Assembly: GCA_944322815.1 (NCBI GenBank)
Contig: CALUQB010000003.1
Span: 62,001 to 126,000 of the forward strand
Source of the DNA: an uncultured Bacteroidales bacterium
GTDB lineage: Bacteria; Bacteroidota; Bacteroidia; Bacteroidales; UBA932
Length of the DNA stretch: 64,000 nt
Reading direction: 5' to 3'
Under the pieces are notes generated by a model. The model was not told the DNA's origin. It saw nothing but the letters and a program-made list of their open reading frames with translations, and ran no database searches. Made by a program: the position numbers and the translations under genes. Shown here piece by piece: positions 34,747 through 43,307 of this stretch; position 1 is the stretch's first letter, and every line of letters starts with the position of its first letter.

Positions 34747-36411
34747 ATGAAAAAGTCTGTCCTGCATATAATTTTCCTTGTGTTGTTTATAGCTGCAATG
34801 ACAATATCATGTTCTGATCGCACTACTCTCATGCAGCTGGAATCCGTGGCATCGTATGTCAATGAGGAACCTGCACGTGCTCTATCTGAACTGGATTCAC
34901 TGCATCAAGAAGGTATCAGCGGCCGTGAAGCCAACGCGAAGTATGCCCTGCTGTATTCTATAGCACTTGAAAAGAATTGGATTGAAGATACTGATGACAG
35001 TCTGGTAAACATCTCAGTAGAATGGTACAGCAGGCATGGAAGTGCAGATGACAAGCTGAAGGCATATTACTATCAGGGCCGTATTTACCAGAATGCCGGA
35101 GACAACGAGTCCGCGATGGAAAGTTTCGTAAAAGCAGAGGAGTATGCTGATAAGGCAGAAGACATTACTACCGCCGGACTGCTGTATGATGCCATGTCAA
35201 ATGTCGCAATAGACATTTTTGACAACGCCTCAATCCTTGAATACTGCAGAATGGCTGAATCATACCATCGGAAAGCGAAAGACGGGAAACGGTACTCCTA
35301 CACGCTCCTCGGCCTAGCCATCTACTACACGATAGAAGGCCAGTACGATGAATTGTCTTCTGTCCTTGACAGCGTCAAAATGTTCTGGGACATACTTGAT
35401 ATAAGGCACAAAGATTCCTACTATCAGTTCAGACTTGCTGAGTTCAAGGAAACCGGCCGGACTCAGATGCTGGAGGCCGGAATAGAAGAATATATCAGTG
35501 AATTTCCAGAAGACACGGTCAACTGGATGAGCGTAGCGGAGTATTATCTTGCACTAAGAGAGCCCAGAAAAGCATTGGAGGCTTTGGACAAGTACAAGAA
35601 CAAGAATACTGACTACAGAAGAGAACCAGCATATTACATTCACGAATCGAATGCTTATGATTCATTGGGAATAACAGACAGCGCTTTGTCTGCATATAAG
35701 AATTATCAGGAATTAATGGATTCCATCAATACAGTCATTCTCGATCAGGATACGAAGTTTCTGCATGAACGGTATGAAAAAGACAGATTGGTAACCAAGG
35801 CGAAACATGAAAGGGCTACCATAGCATTGTCATCGATCATCGTATTGCTTGCACTGGCTTGGATAATATATCTGCTCATAGGTTCAGTAAAAAAGAGAGA
35901 AAAAGAAAAAAGAGTAGCAGAAAAAAATCTCGTGGAATTCAAACGGCAATATGAAAATCTGGAAGCCGAAAAGAATGAGCTGGAAAAAATAATTTCCGTA
36001 AATCCGCATATTGGCAGATTATCTAAAAAAGTACTCAATGACAGGCTTGAATTGTTGAACCAATTCTTTGCGGCAGAAATCACGTCAGATTCAGATATTG
36101 ACCGCAAGGCTGGCAAGGAACTGTCCAGACTAGTAGAAGACCGTCAGAACTTCATGTACACGACACGTATGACCTTTGCTGCAGCACATCCGGAATTCAT
36201 TAGACTGTTGGAGGAGAAAGGCCTGACGGAATCTGAAATAGAATACTGCTGCCTGTATGCCATCGGTCTCACCGGAAAAGAAATCGGGATATACATTGAA
36301 AAGAAAAGGCACTACAACGAAAGCAGCTTCATCAGAGAGAAGCTCGGATTGGGAGAACACGACACAAATTTAGGCATATATCTCCGGAAACTTCTTAACG
36401 AAGAATTCTGA
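34747..36411 (+). CDS. Lipoprotein-anchored TPR - transmembrane - HTH transcription regulator
   Basis: A 554-residue membrane-spanning protein. The N-terminus has a lipobox-like signal (FIAAMTISC). Residues of about 30-340 carry TPR-like repeats (KLKAYYYQGRIYQNAGDNESAMESF, EPRKALEALDKYKN) and would be periplasmic. A membrane helix follows at about 357-379 (IALSSIIVLLALAWIIYLLI), then a charged coiled coil (about 380-420), and a cytoplasmic C-terminus with LTESEIEYCCLYAIGLTGKEIGIYIEKKRHYNESS, a LuxR-like helix-turn-helix found in Bacteroidales TPR regulators. This is a one-piece sensor/regulator. The direct repeats TGTTAAACTTTT in front of the downstream peptide and lipoprotein genes are its plausible targets. 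The ATG at 34,747 starts the signal peptide. Confidence 0.8.
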   Translation: MKKSVLHIIFLVLFIAAMTISCSDRTTLMQLESVASYVNEEPARALSELDSLHQEGISGREANAKYALLYSIALEKNWIEDTDDSLVNISVEWYSRHGSADDKLKAYYYQGRIYQNAGDNESAMESFVKAEEYADKAEDITTAGLLYDAMSNVAIDIFDNASILEYCRMAESYHRKAKDGKRYSYTLLGLAIYYTIEGQYDELSSVLDSVKMFWDILDIRHKDSYYQFRLAEFKETGRTQMLEAGIEEYISEFPEDTVNWMSVAEYYLALREPRKALEALDKYKNKNTDYRREPAYYIHESNAYDSLGITDSALSAYKNYQELMDSINTVILDQDTKFLHERYEKDRLVTKAKHERATIALSSIIVLLALAWIIYLLIGSVKKREKEKRVAEKNLVEFKRQYENLEAEKNELEKIISVNPHIGRLSKKVLNDRLELLNQFFAAEITSDSDIDRKAGKELSRLVEDRQNFMYTTRMTFAAAHPEFIRLLEEKGLTESEIEYCCLYAIGLTGKEIGIYIEKKRHYNESSFIREKLGLGEHDTNLGIYLRKLLNEEF

Positions 36412-36440
36412 CTCTTTTGCTATCCGGTTTTTCTTGTTGC

Positions 36441-36480
36441 CAGAGGCTGAAAACGGCCTCTGTTAAACTTTTGTTTTATT
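36441..36480 (+). terminator. Terminator after the TPR-HTH regulator
   Basis: Arms CAGAGGC (36,441-36,447) and GCCTCTG (36,456-36,462), perfect, followed by TTAAACTTTTGTTTTATT. The T-rich tail includes the first TGTTAAACTTTT copy. Confidence 0.6.
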
Positions 36481-36567
36481 ACATTATCCATCCTTATGTA
36501 ATGTTGTTGGTTAACAATTTATTACAAAATAAAATGTTAAACTTTTTTCGTCACATGTTAAACTTTT
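36461..36567 (+). repeat. Three direct copies of TGTTAAACTTTT
   Basis: Identical 12-bp units at 36,461-36,472, 36,535-36,546 and 36,556-36,567. The last two are 21 bp apart (two helical turns) and end 6 bp before a near -7 box (TAAATTCG, 36,574-36,581), the place where an activator or repressor dimer would bind. The rest of the 194-bp gap is A+T-rich without a gene. Confidence 0.6.
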
Positions 36568-36605
36568 CCATGATAAATTCGCATTATCAATTTAACACAA
36601 AACAA

Positions 36606-36704
36606 ATGATGAAACGATTATTCTCAATCATGATTCCAATACTCCTGTTCGAAGTGTGTATTTCACCGGATATCATTGCAAACAATGACACAAACGAAAA
36701 ATAA
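36606..36704 (+). CDS. Small secreted peptide, 32 residues
   Basis: Starts MMKRLFSIMIPILLF, a basic start followed by a hydrophobic core as in a signal peptide, and ends IIANNDTNEK. If cleaved, only a short polar peptide would remain. It lies 25 bp after a near -7 box and 35 bp before a lipoprotein gene, in the same direction. No homology recognised; small exported peptides next to TPR-HTH regulators are a recurring pattern in the order, which is the main reason to call it. Confidence 0.45.
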   Translation: MMKRLFSIMIPILLFEVCISPDIIANNDTNEK

Positions 36705-36739
36705 ATGCATCTATTTTATGGTAATAAACTGTTTGTATT

Positions 36740-37177
36740 ATGAAAGGATTCAGATTTTTTGTACTTGCGGGGATACTGGTGCTGCTTGCTTCATGCAAGG
36801 AGCCTGTTCCTGACAGCAGATCGCCGTTTACAGTGGATATGACGATCCTGATGGATGATGCCTATTCGGATGACATCGAAGTGTCTTGTGACAAGAACAT
36901 GTATTTCGACTATGATTTAAATCCGGAAGAAAAAGCGATATCCGTATCTTTTTCTGATCTTGATGCCGTTCATGGGGATCAGGCCAGGCATACGTATACA
37001 GTAAGTATGACAGGTGCGAATATCCCGGAAGGCACTGTGGTGAAAATCATGTCGGACGGACTCTGGAGTAACGTGGAACTGCTTTCAAACAAGGACGGGA
37101 AAGTGATACCGTACAAGGTTTATGGCTCCCTGAATACGATAGAGGTGACTTACGATGATATAGTGAACGGCATATAG
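36740..37177 (+). CDS. Lipoprotein of unknown function
   Basis: A 145-residue protein with a lipobox signal (VLLASCKEP, Cys19), so it is anchored to a membrane facing the periplasm or the surface. The mature part is acidic and rich in beta-type sequence (FTVDMTILMDD, ARHTYTVSMTGANIPEGTVVKIM). It resembles small Bacteroidales lipoproteins with one immunoglobulin-like domain, but no family was recognised with certainty. It probably shares a transcript with the 32-residue peptide gene and is followed by a strong hairpin. Confidence 0.7.
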   Translation: MKGFRFFVLAGILVLLASCKEPVPDSRSPFTVDMTILMDDAYSDDIEVSCDKNMYFDYDLNPEEKAISVSFSDLDAVHGDQARHTYTVSMTGANIPEGTVVKIMSDGLWSNVELLSNKDGKVIPYKVYGSLNTIEVTYDDIVNGI

Positions 37178-37212
37178 TTCCGTCTGTATTGCATTCTGAC
37201 ATTTGATTCATC

Positions 37213-37275
37213 CCCCGGGCGGGATGAAGATCCGGAATCCAACCTGCAAGAAAATCCGGGTCTTCCCGTCCGGGG
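37213..37275 (+). terminator. Long hairpin after the lipoprotein gene
   Basis: Arms CCCCGGGCGGGA (37,213-37,224) and TCCCGTCCGGGG (37,264-37,275) pair at 11 of 12 positions, with an inner GATCCGG/CCGGGTC stem. A 16-bp palindrome ATTCCTTTTAAGGAAT follows at 37,277-37,292. No T run longer than four, so it could be a Rho-independent stop or another structured element. Confidence 0.5.
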
Positions 37276-37372
37276 TATTCCTTTTAAGGAATTCTATTTT
37301 CCAGTGTACCGTAATTGAGCAAATCTTTTGCAAAAAAGAGTTTGATGGTAACTGAAATCCGGAATTTATACG

Positions 37373-37380
37373 TAAGTTTG
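37373..37380 (+). promoter_or_regulatory. -7 box of the AAA ATPase - DUF4276 pair
   Basis: TAAGTTTG, exact TAnnTTTG; transcription would start near 37,386. Confidence 0.45.
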
Positions 37381-37437
37381 TAATCAGGATGTTTGATGAT
37401 GCCGAATACGGTGGATTTGAAATTTGGCCAAGACTAT

Positions 37438-38532
37438 ATGATAGAGCAAGTATTGATCAGAAACTATAAATCGATAAAAGATTTACAGTTACCCTTGAAC
37501 AGGCTGAATGTGTTGATCGGTTCGAACGGTGCCGGTAAAAGTAATTTCATTTCATTCTTTGAACTGACCAAAGCCATATATGAGCAGCGTTTCGGAAGCT
37601 ATACACTATCTAAAGGAGGCATTGACAGTTTGCTGTATAGAGGAAGAAAAGCATCATCCTACATGTCCGGAATGCTTGATTTTGACAACACCAACGCTTT
37701 TTTCTATGAAATCAAGCCTGCTCAATCCAGTAAAGGGTATATAGAAAAGACAGGGGACTGTTTCAATAATTTCCATGAGGACAAGAAAGACTATTCGAAA
37801 TGGAATCGAGTAATCTGGGATCAGGCTGTAGAGGAATCGTCTTTAATCAACAGACTACAATACAGAGCATCATATCTGAAGAAATATCTGAGCAGTTTTA
37901 CTGTTTATCATTTCCATGACACGAGTGCCACATCCCCTATGCGTGGTGACTGCAACATAAACGATAATGCATATCTGCGCGATAACGGCTCCAATCTGGC
38001 GGCATATCTCTACTCTATGATGCAGAACGATGAAAAGACTTTCCGTCTGATAGAAGGTGTCATATCTTCTGTAGCACCGTATTTCAAAGGATTCAAGCTG
38101 CGACCGGATGCCAACAACAGAGAAAATATCCGGTTGGAATGGGAAGAAAAAGATACCGATATGTATCTCAATGGATACAGCTTCTCGGACGGCACATTAC
38201 GGTTTATTGCATTGGCTACGTTGCTGCTTCAGCCGGCGACACCGGAAATAATAATCATAGATGAACCCGAATTAGGTCTGCATCCAGCAGCCATCAACAA
38301 ATTGGCGGAATTAGTCAAAAGAGCCTCACTTAAAAGCCAGATAATCCTGTCCACCCAGTCTGCCAATTTGCTGAACTGCTTTGATGCAGATGACATTATA
38401 GTGGTGGACAGAACTGACAACCAGTCTGTCTTCAGACGGCTTTCAAGCAAAGAATTGGAAGAATGGATTGACAAATACGACTTGTCTATCAGCGATCTGT
38501 GGGAGAAGAACTTGATAGGAGGCCAATTATGA
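37438..38532 (+). CDS. AAA-family ATPase (AAA_21/OLD-like), first gene of a two-gene module
   Basis: An SMC/ABC-like ATPase of about 364 residues: Walker A LIGSNGAGKSNFISFF at about residues 24-38, a long middle insert, the signature-like NGYSFSDGTLRFIALATLL, Walker B EIIIIDEPELGLHP, and STQSANLL near the end. This is the AAA_21 arrangement found in defence and repair ATPases (RecF, OLD, AriA). I prefer the ATG at 37,438 (MIEQVLIRNYKSIKDL) because homologues begin there; two ATGs at 37,396-37,401 are also in frame. Its stop overlaps the next start (ATGA), so the two products are probably made in a fixed ratio. Codons are more A+T-rich than in the housekeeping genes, suggesting transfer. Confidence 0.85.
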   Translation: MIEQVLIRNYKSIKDLQLPLNRLNVLIGSNGAGKSNFISFFELTKAIYEQRFGSYTLSKGGIDSLLYRGRKASSYMSGMLDFDNTNAFFYEIKPAQSSKGYIEKTGDCFNNFHEDKKDYSKWNRVIWDQAVEESSLINRLQYRASYLKKYLSSFTVYHFHDTSATSPMRGDCNINDNAYLRDNGSNLAAYLYSMMQNDEKTFRLIEGVISSVAPYFKGFKLRPDANNRENIRLEWEEKDTDMYLNGYSFSDGTLRFIALATLLLQPATPEIIIIDEPELGLHPAAINKLAELVKRASLKSQIILSTQSANLLNCFDADDIIVVDRTDNQSVFRRLSSKELEEWIDKYDLSISDLWEKNLIGGQL

Positions 38533-39194
38533 AGCGGGTATATATCGTTGTTGAAGGCCAGACGGAACAGGAGTTTGTCAATTCTGTAGTTGCCCCGTAC
38601 CTTAATACCCTGGGCATCTACAGCGTGACACCGGTACTGATTCGTACCAGTAGAAGCGGACGAGGAGGGATGGTCAATTACAGTCATCTGGAAAATACAG
38701 TCAAAATGCTGCTACAATCTTCAAGTACAGACTTTATCATAACAACTTTCATTGACTTTTTCAGACTTCCGACCAATATGCCGGAATATGATGAATGTTC
38801 TTCAATTGCCGATAAAGACGAAAGAATCGACAGACTGGAAGCAGCCATCGATAAAGCAATAGACGACAGACGATTTTTCGCCTATATACAGAAGCATGAA
38901 TTCGAGGCGCTTCTGTTCTCGGACAATAAAGGGTTTGAATATTATTTCACGGATGAATGCGCAAAGGAAACAGGCAGTATCGTTTCAGCGTACGATTCAC
39001 CTGAAGATATCAACTCTTCGCCATCAGGAGCACCGTCTAAACGCCTGCTGGCAATAAAGCCTGATTACAATAAAGTACTGGAAGGCAATCTCATCGCTTT
39101 AGAAATCGGTATAAACGTCATGCTTGAAAAATGCATCAGATTTGCCCGATGGATAGATACAATAGAAAAAAAGGCTAAAGCGTCGAACAGATAA
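38529..39194 (+). CDS. DUF4276-family protein (TOPRIM-like), partner of the ATPase
   Basis: A 221-residue protein beginning KRVYIVVEGQTEQEFVN, the DUF4276 opening, where the first Glu is the expected TOPRIM metal/catalytic residue. Further family blocks are IITTFIDFFRLPTNMP (with the Asp motif) and YIQKHEFEALLFSD, and PSKRLLAIKPDYNK. DUF4276 belongs with RloB and DUF4435 among TOPRIM-type putative nucleases. The pairing of an AAA_21 ATPase with a TOPRIM-like protein is the plan of PARIS (AriA-AriB), so a phage-defence role is plausible. That role is inferred; no test is possible here. Confidence 0.82.
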   Translation: MKRVYIVVEGQTEQEFVNSVVAPYLNTLGIYSVTPVLIRTSRSGRGGMVNYSHLENTVKMLLQSSSTDFIITTFIDFFRLPTNMPEYDECSSIADKDERIDRLEAAIDKAIDDRRFFAYIQKHEFEALLFSDNKGFEYYFTDECAKETGSIVSAYDSPEDINSSPSGAPSKRLLAIKPDYNKVLEGNLIALEIGINVMLEKCIRFARWIDTIEKKAKASNR

Positions 39195-39276
39195 TCATTT
39201 TGTTCCGGTTGATTCCAGGAGAGGTCGGATTAGAAATGTTAAGGAAATAATAATAAATTATTAAAAATTTTTTGCG

Positions 39277-39284
39277 TATTTTTG
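39277..39284 (+). promoter_or_regulatory. -7 box of the Na/phosphate transporter operon
   Basis: TATTTTTG, exact TAnnTTTG, so transcription begins near 39,291. This puts the in-frame upstream start at 39,282 before the transcript and supports the ATG at 39,321. Confidence 0.5.
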
Positions 39285-39320
39285 TCGGAGCTTTGCAATC
39301 GCAACTATAACCGCCATTAT

Positions 39321-41063
39321 ATGCAAATATTTCTTCAAATCTTTACCCTTCTGGGTGCTCTGGGCATGTTCCTCTACGGAATGACCCTCATGAGTGAAGG
39401 ACTCCAGAAGGCGGCAGGAGACAAGTTGAGGTCGTTTCTCGCCTCAATGACATCCACTCCGTTCAAGCAGGTGCTTACCGGCCTTGGCATTACGGCCATA
39501 ATACAGTCTTCGAGCGCGACTACCGTGATGGTGGTGAGCTTCGTGAATGCCGGACTCCTTTCGCTTGCCAACGCCATAGGTGTGATAATGGGTGCGAATA
39601 TCGGTACTACGGTCACGGCATGGCTGATATCGATACTCGGGTTCACGGTGGACATAGCATCACTGTCCATACCTCTGATGGCTGTCGGCTTTGTCTTCTT
39701 CGTGTCCAAGAAAAGCAAGAACAAAAGCGTCGGGGAACTGATCATAGGCTTCGCCCTGCTGTTCCTCGGTCTCAACTTTCTGAAAAATTCCGTCCCGGAT
39801 CTCAACCAGTCTCCGGAAGTGCTTTCGTTCCTGCAGCAATGGTCCGGCTACGGCTACGGTTCGGTACTGCTATTCGTGGTGATAGGCACGCTGCTTACGA
39901 TTGTCCTCCAGTCTTCCAGCGCCACCATGGCCCTGACCCTTGTGATGGTGAATGCCGGCTGGATACCGTTCGACATAGCCACGGCTATGGTACTCGGCGA
40001 GAATATCGGTACGACAATTACGGCGAATATTGCTGCGGCAGTGGCAAATGTGTCTGCAAAGAGGGCTGCAAGGGCGCATACAGTGTTCAATGTATTCGGT
40101 GTTATCTGGGTACTTATCCTTTACCGGCCGTTCCTGAAGCTTATCGGGATGATTGTCGAGGCCCTCGGTTATCCGAATCCGATGACGTCTGACTTCTCTG
40201 ACGCGCAGCCGGGGACAGACGAATATGCCGCATTGCAGACTTCCGCCCTTTATGGCGTGTCCATGCTGCACACCTTGTTCAATACTATCAACACATGCAT
40301 CCTGATCTGGTTTGTCCCTGTCATCGAGAAGCTTGTCACATGGATGGTGAAGAGTCCGGCAGGGGATGAGGAGATATTCAGGCTGCGTTTCATCCAGGGC
40401 GGGCCGCTGAGCACGGCGGAGCTTTCACTGGACGAGGCCAAGCAGGAGATTGTGCATTTCGCCGAGATATGCCATAAAGGCTTCGGCTATGTCAGGGAGG
40501 CCATCAACGAGACGGACAAGGACAAGTCCGATGCCCTGGAGCAGAAGCTTGTGAAATATGAGGAGATAACAGACAGGCTTGAATTCGAGATTGCCTCATA
40601 TCTCAACGAGGTGACCAAGTCCGAGATCAGCGAGGAATCAGGAGCCAGGATCAAGGCCATGTACAAGATCATAGGCGAAATGGAGAGTCTCGGTGATTCG
40701 GGAGAAGCCATAGCGAGGATGTTGCAGCGTAAGAATGTCCATGGCAAGACATTTGATGAGGCCATGCTCCGACGGCTGAACAAGATGATGGATCTGGTCG
40801 AGAATGCTTATCAGGCCATGATAGAGAACCTGAAGAAGCGATATGCCGACCTGACTGACATTTCGAACGCCACGGATTCCGAAATCCAGATCAACGAATA
40901 CAGGAACGCGCTCAGAGAGGAGCATATAGTGAATCTCGAAAGCAACAGCTACAACTATCAGACAGGTGTGTTCTATATGGATATCGTGTCCGAACTCGAG
41001 AAGATGGGCGACTTCATCATCAACATTTCACAGGCAGAACTGTCCGTCGCCAGCGAAAAATGA
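39321..41063 (+). CDS. Na/phosphate cotransporter-family protein with PhoU-like tail
   Basis: A 580-residue inner-membrane protein of the PNaS/NptA family. The two inverted transport repeats carry QSSSATTVMVVSFVNAG and QSSSATMALTLVMVNAG, the family's substrate-site motifs, each followed by GANIGTT or GENIGTT. About nine membrane segments fill residues 5-350. The C-terminal 230 residues are soluble and helical like PhoU (FAEICHKGFGYVREAI, KYEEITDRLEFEIASYLNEV). It probably takes up phosphate with sodium. The stop overlaps the start of the next gene by 4 bp. Confidence 0.92.
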   Translation: MQIFLQIFTLLGALGMFLYGMTLMSEGLQKAAGDKLRSFLASMTSTPFKQVLTGLGITAIIQSSSATTVMVVSFVNAGLLSLANAIGVIMGANIGTTVTAWLISILGFTVDIASLSIPLMAVGFVFFVSKKSKNKSVGELIIGFALLFLGLNFLKNSVPDLNQSPEVLSFLQQWSGYGYGSVLLFVVIGTLLTIVLQSSSATMALTLVMVNAGWIPFDIATAMVLGENIGTTITANIAAAVANVSAKRAARAHTVFNVFGVIWVLILYRPFLKLIGMIVEALGYPNPMTSDFSDAQPGTDEYAALQTSALYGVSMLHTLFNTINTCILIWFVPVIEKLVTWMVKSPAGDEEIFRLRFIQGGPLSTAELSLDEAKQEIVHFAEICHKGFGYVREAINETDKDKSDALEQKLVKYEEITDRLEFEIASYLNEVTKSEISEESGARIKAMYKIIGEMESLGDSGEAIARMLQRKNVHGKTFDEAMLRRLNKMMDLVENAYQAMIENLKKRYADLTDISNATDSEIQINEYRNALREEHIVNLESNSYNYQTGVFYMDIVSELEKMGDFIINISQAELSVASEK

Positions 41064-42019
41064 ATAAAGGACTGATTTTTTCCATTATTGTCATTGTCCT
41101 GACCTCTGTCTCGTGCGGACAGAGGCAGGACAATGCCTTTGAACAGAGGCCGTTCCCGCAGGTTTCCGTCCCATCGATGATGACTGACGGTCAGGAGGCC
41201 GCGTCTTTTCTGGCAGAATACTTCTGGGATGAATTTACGGATACGGAAAAGCTTTATCCGTGCGATACCGCTCTGGTAAACGGCGTGAAGAAAACCGAGC
41301 TGGAGCAGGCTTATGCGAACTGGACAGCCATTCTGGACATGGTTCCTCATGCGGAGGCAGTATCGGCTGTGGAAAGGCTTTTTTCCAGGGTGTCCGCCAT
41401 GGAAAGCAAGGATACGTCTTCCACTGTTTTCGAAGTCATCACGGATATGACGCAGAAGTATCTGTACGATCCGAATTCCCCGTTCAGGAACGAAGATTTT
41501 TATCTGCCTTTCGTGCAAGGGCTTTCGCAGAGTCCGTACGTGCCTGAAGAGATGAAGCCGGGCTACGAATATGATGCGCGGATGTGCGCCCTGAACCAGG
41601 TGGGGACGAAGGCTGCCGATTTCGTATTCTGTGACAGGAACGGCAGAAGATATTCGCTGTACGGCATCGATGCGGATCATGTCATACTTTTCTTCAGCAA
41701 TCCCGGCTGCACTGCCTGCAAGCAGATCATCGACGGGCTGAATTCCAGTCCTCATGTGGCTCAGATGCTTTCTGACGGCAGTCTCGCAGTACTGAATATC
41801 TATATCGACACGGATCTGGCAGAATGGCGTAAATACATGCCGATATATCCTGAAAACTGGTACAACGGCTATGACCCCGATTTCGTCATCAGGACAGATG
41901 TCCTGTACAATGTCAGGGCCATTCCGTCCCTTTATCTTCTGGACCGTGACAAGACCGTCCTGATGAAAGATGTTCCTCAGGATGAGCTGTTCCGTTGGCT
42001 TCAGAATATTCCCTCATGA
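41060..42019 (+). CDS. Thioredoxin-like lipoprotein (DUF5106-type)
   Basis: A 319-residue protein with a lipobox (VLTSVSCGQ), a helical N-terminal domain of the DUF5106 kind (FLAEYFWDEFTDTEKLY ... TQKYLYDPNSPFRNEDFYLPF), and a C-terminal thioredoxin fold with the CxxC site NPGCTACKQI at about residue 215 and RAIPSLYLLDRDK (cis-proline). It likely acts as an envelope thiol-disulfide or TlpA-like protein. ATGA overlap with the transporter gene shows they are translated together; why a phosphate transporter should be coupled to it is unclear. Confidence 0.8.
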   Translation: MNKGLIFSIIVIVLTSVSCGQRQDNAFEQRPFPQVSVPSMMTDGQEAASFLAEYFWDEFTDTEKLYPCDTALVNGVKKTELEQAYANWTAILDMVPHAEAVSAVERLFSRVSAMESKDTSSTVFEVITDMTQKYLYDPNSPFRNEDFYLPFVQGLSQSPYVPEEMKPGYEYDARMCALNQVGTKAADFVFCDRNGRRYSLYGIDADHVILFFSNPGCTACKQIIDGLNSSPHVAQMLSDGSLAVLNIYIDTDLAEWRKYMPIYPENWYNGYDPDFVIRTDVLYNVRAIPSLYLLDRDKTVLMKDVPQDELFRWLQNIPS

Positions 42020-42182
42020 TTTCGTTTTGTCAGATGTCTACAGGAATATTGTCATATATGCCGGAAGATACAGTACATCCCCTTCTTTGCGCAAGTCTTT
42101 CGTATAGATCAGATACTTGTTCTTTTACACGAATCTCAAAATGTTTTCACCGAAAAGTTCCGTCAGTTTCATGTTAATTTTA

Positions 42183-42190
42183 TAAATTTG
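42183..42190 (+). promoter_or_regulatory. -7 box of galM
   Basis: TAAATTTG, exact TAnnTTTG. The transcription start would fall at about 42,197, within the palindrome that follows. The rest of the gap from 42,020 shows no gene. Confidence 0.5.
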
Positions 42191-42207
42191 TTGGTTCGGA
42201 GAACCAA
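42191..42207. promoter_or_regulatory. Operator-like palindrome at the galM start site
   Basis: Arms TTGGTTC and GAACCAA around GGA, perfect, directly after the -7 box. A repressor bound here would cover the transcription start. Which regulator is unknown. Confidence 0.45.
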
Positions 42208-42221
42208 TAAGTTTGTAGAAA

Positions 42222-43274
42222 ATGAAAATAGAAAAGAAAGTCTGGGGTACGGCCCCTTGCGGAAAGGAAATCCATAAATATATCATTACCAACGATTCAG
42301 GAGCGTATGTGGAACTGTCCGAGGTCGGAGCGGGAATAGTGTCTGTCGTGGTGCCTGACAGGGAAGGACATCTCTCGGATGTGGCATTGGGCTATAAGGA
42401 TGTCCTCAGCTATTTCGGTGACGGTCCGTGCATGGGCAAGGTACCGGGACGTTTCGCGAACAGGATAGCGAAGGGACATTTCACTCTGGACGGAAAAGAG
42501 TATGAACTGCCGGTGAACAACGGTCCCAATCATCTTCACGGAGGGCCGGAAGGTTTCCAGAATCAGGTATGGGAAAGCCGGGAGAAGGACGGCGGAGTGG
42601 AGTTCCTGTACTATTCACAGGACGGGGAGATGGGGTATCCCGGTGCATTGAAGGCGGTGGCCAGATATGAATGGTCGGAAGAGAACGAACTGACTCTCAT
42701 CCTCACTGCAGAGTCGGATGCCCCGACAGTGGTGAATCTTACAAATCACGCGTATTTCAATCTGAACGGGGAAGGGAACGGTGATATCCTCGGTCATGAG
42801 CTTCTGCTTAATGCTTCCGAATATCTTCCTACGGATGATACCCTGATACCTCTCGGGAACAGTGAGGACGTGGCTGGTACTCCTATGGATTTCGTGAATC
42901 CGAAGCCTATAGGCAGGGATATCAATGAAGATTTTCCTGCTCTGAAGTACGGGAAAGGTTACGACAGCTGCTGGGTCATCGATGGCAGTCCTGAAGAGTC
43001 CGTCCGGTTCGCTGCCGAACTTTATGCTCCTGAAAGCGGCAGGGTCCTCCAGGTCTATACCACCCAGCCGGGAGTGCAGGTCTATACAGGAAACTGGCTG
43101 GACGGCTGTCCTGAGGGAAAATGCGAAAGAAGCTACAGGGACTATGAAGGCGTGGCCATAGAGTGCCAGAGATTCCCGGATACTCCGAACAAGCCTGACT
43201 ATCCTTCCGCAGTCCTGCGTCCTGGCGAATCATACCGCGAGGCTATCATCTTTTCTTTCGGTGTCCGCAAATAA
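42222..43274 (+). CDS. galM: Aldose 1-epimerase (mutarotase)
   Basis: GalM interconverts alpha and beta anomers of galactose and other aldoses. The 350-residue protein has the family blocks VGAGIVSVVVPDREGHLSDVALGY, VPGRFANRIAKGHFTLDGKEYELPVNNGPNHLHGG, VVNLTNHAYFNL (with the catalytic histidine) and the C-terminal YEGVAIECQRFPDTPNKPD with the catalytic glutamate. No signal peptide, so it is cytoplasmic. It likely acts with galK at 26 kb. It has its own promoter and a palindromic operator candidate. Confidence 0.94.
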   Translation: MKIEKKVWGTAPCGKEIHKYIITNDSGAYVELSEVGAGIVSVVVPDREGHLSDVALGYKDVLSYFGDGPCMGKVPGRFANRIAKGHFTLDGKEYELPVNNGPNHLHGGPEGFQNQVWESREKDGGVEFLYYSQDGEMGYPGALKAVARYEWSEENELTLILTAESDAPTVVNLTNHAYFNLNGEGNGDILGHELLLNASEYLPTDDTLIPLGNSEDVAGTPMDFVNPKPIGRDINEDFPALKYGKGYDSCWVIDGSPEESVRFAAELYAPESGRVLQVYTTQPGVQVYTGNWLDGCPEGKCERSYRDYEGVAIECQRFPDTPNKPDYPSAVLRPGESYREAIIFSFGVRK

Positions 43275-43307
43275 AGGTCCGGTATCTGTTTGTCAAAACG
43301 AGTCTTT

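Noticed and set aside
41995..42177. 60-codon frame between the thioredoxin-like gene and galM
   Set aside because: Begins inside the previous gene, no promoter or signal, and no homology recognised.
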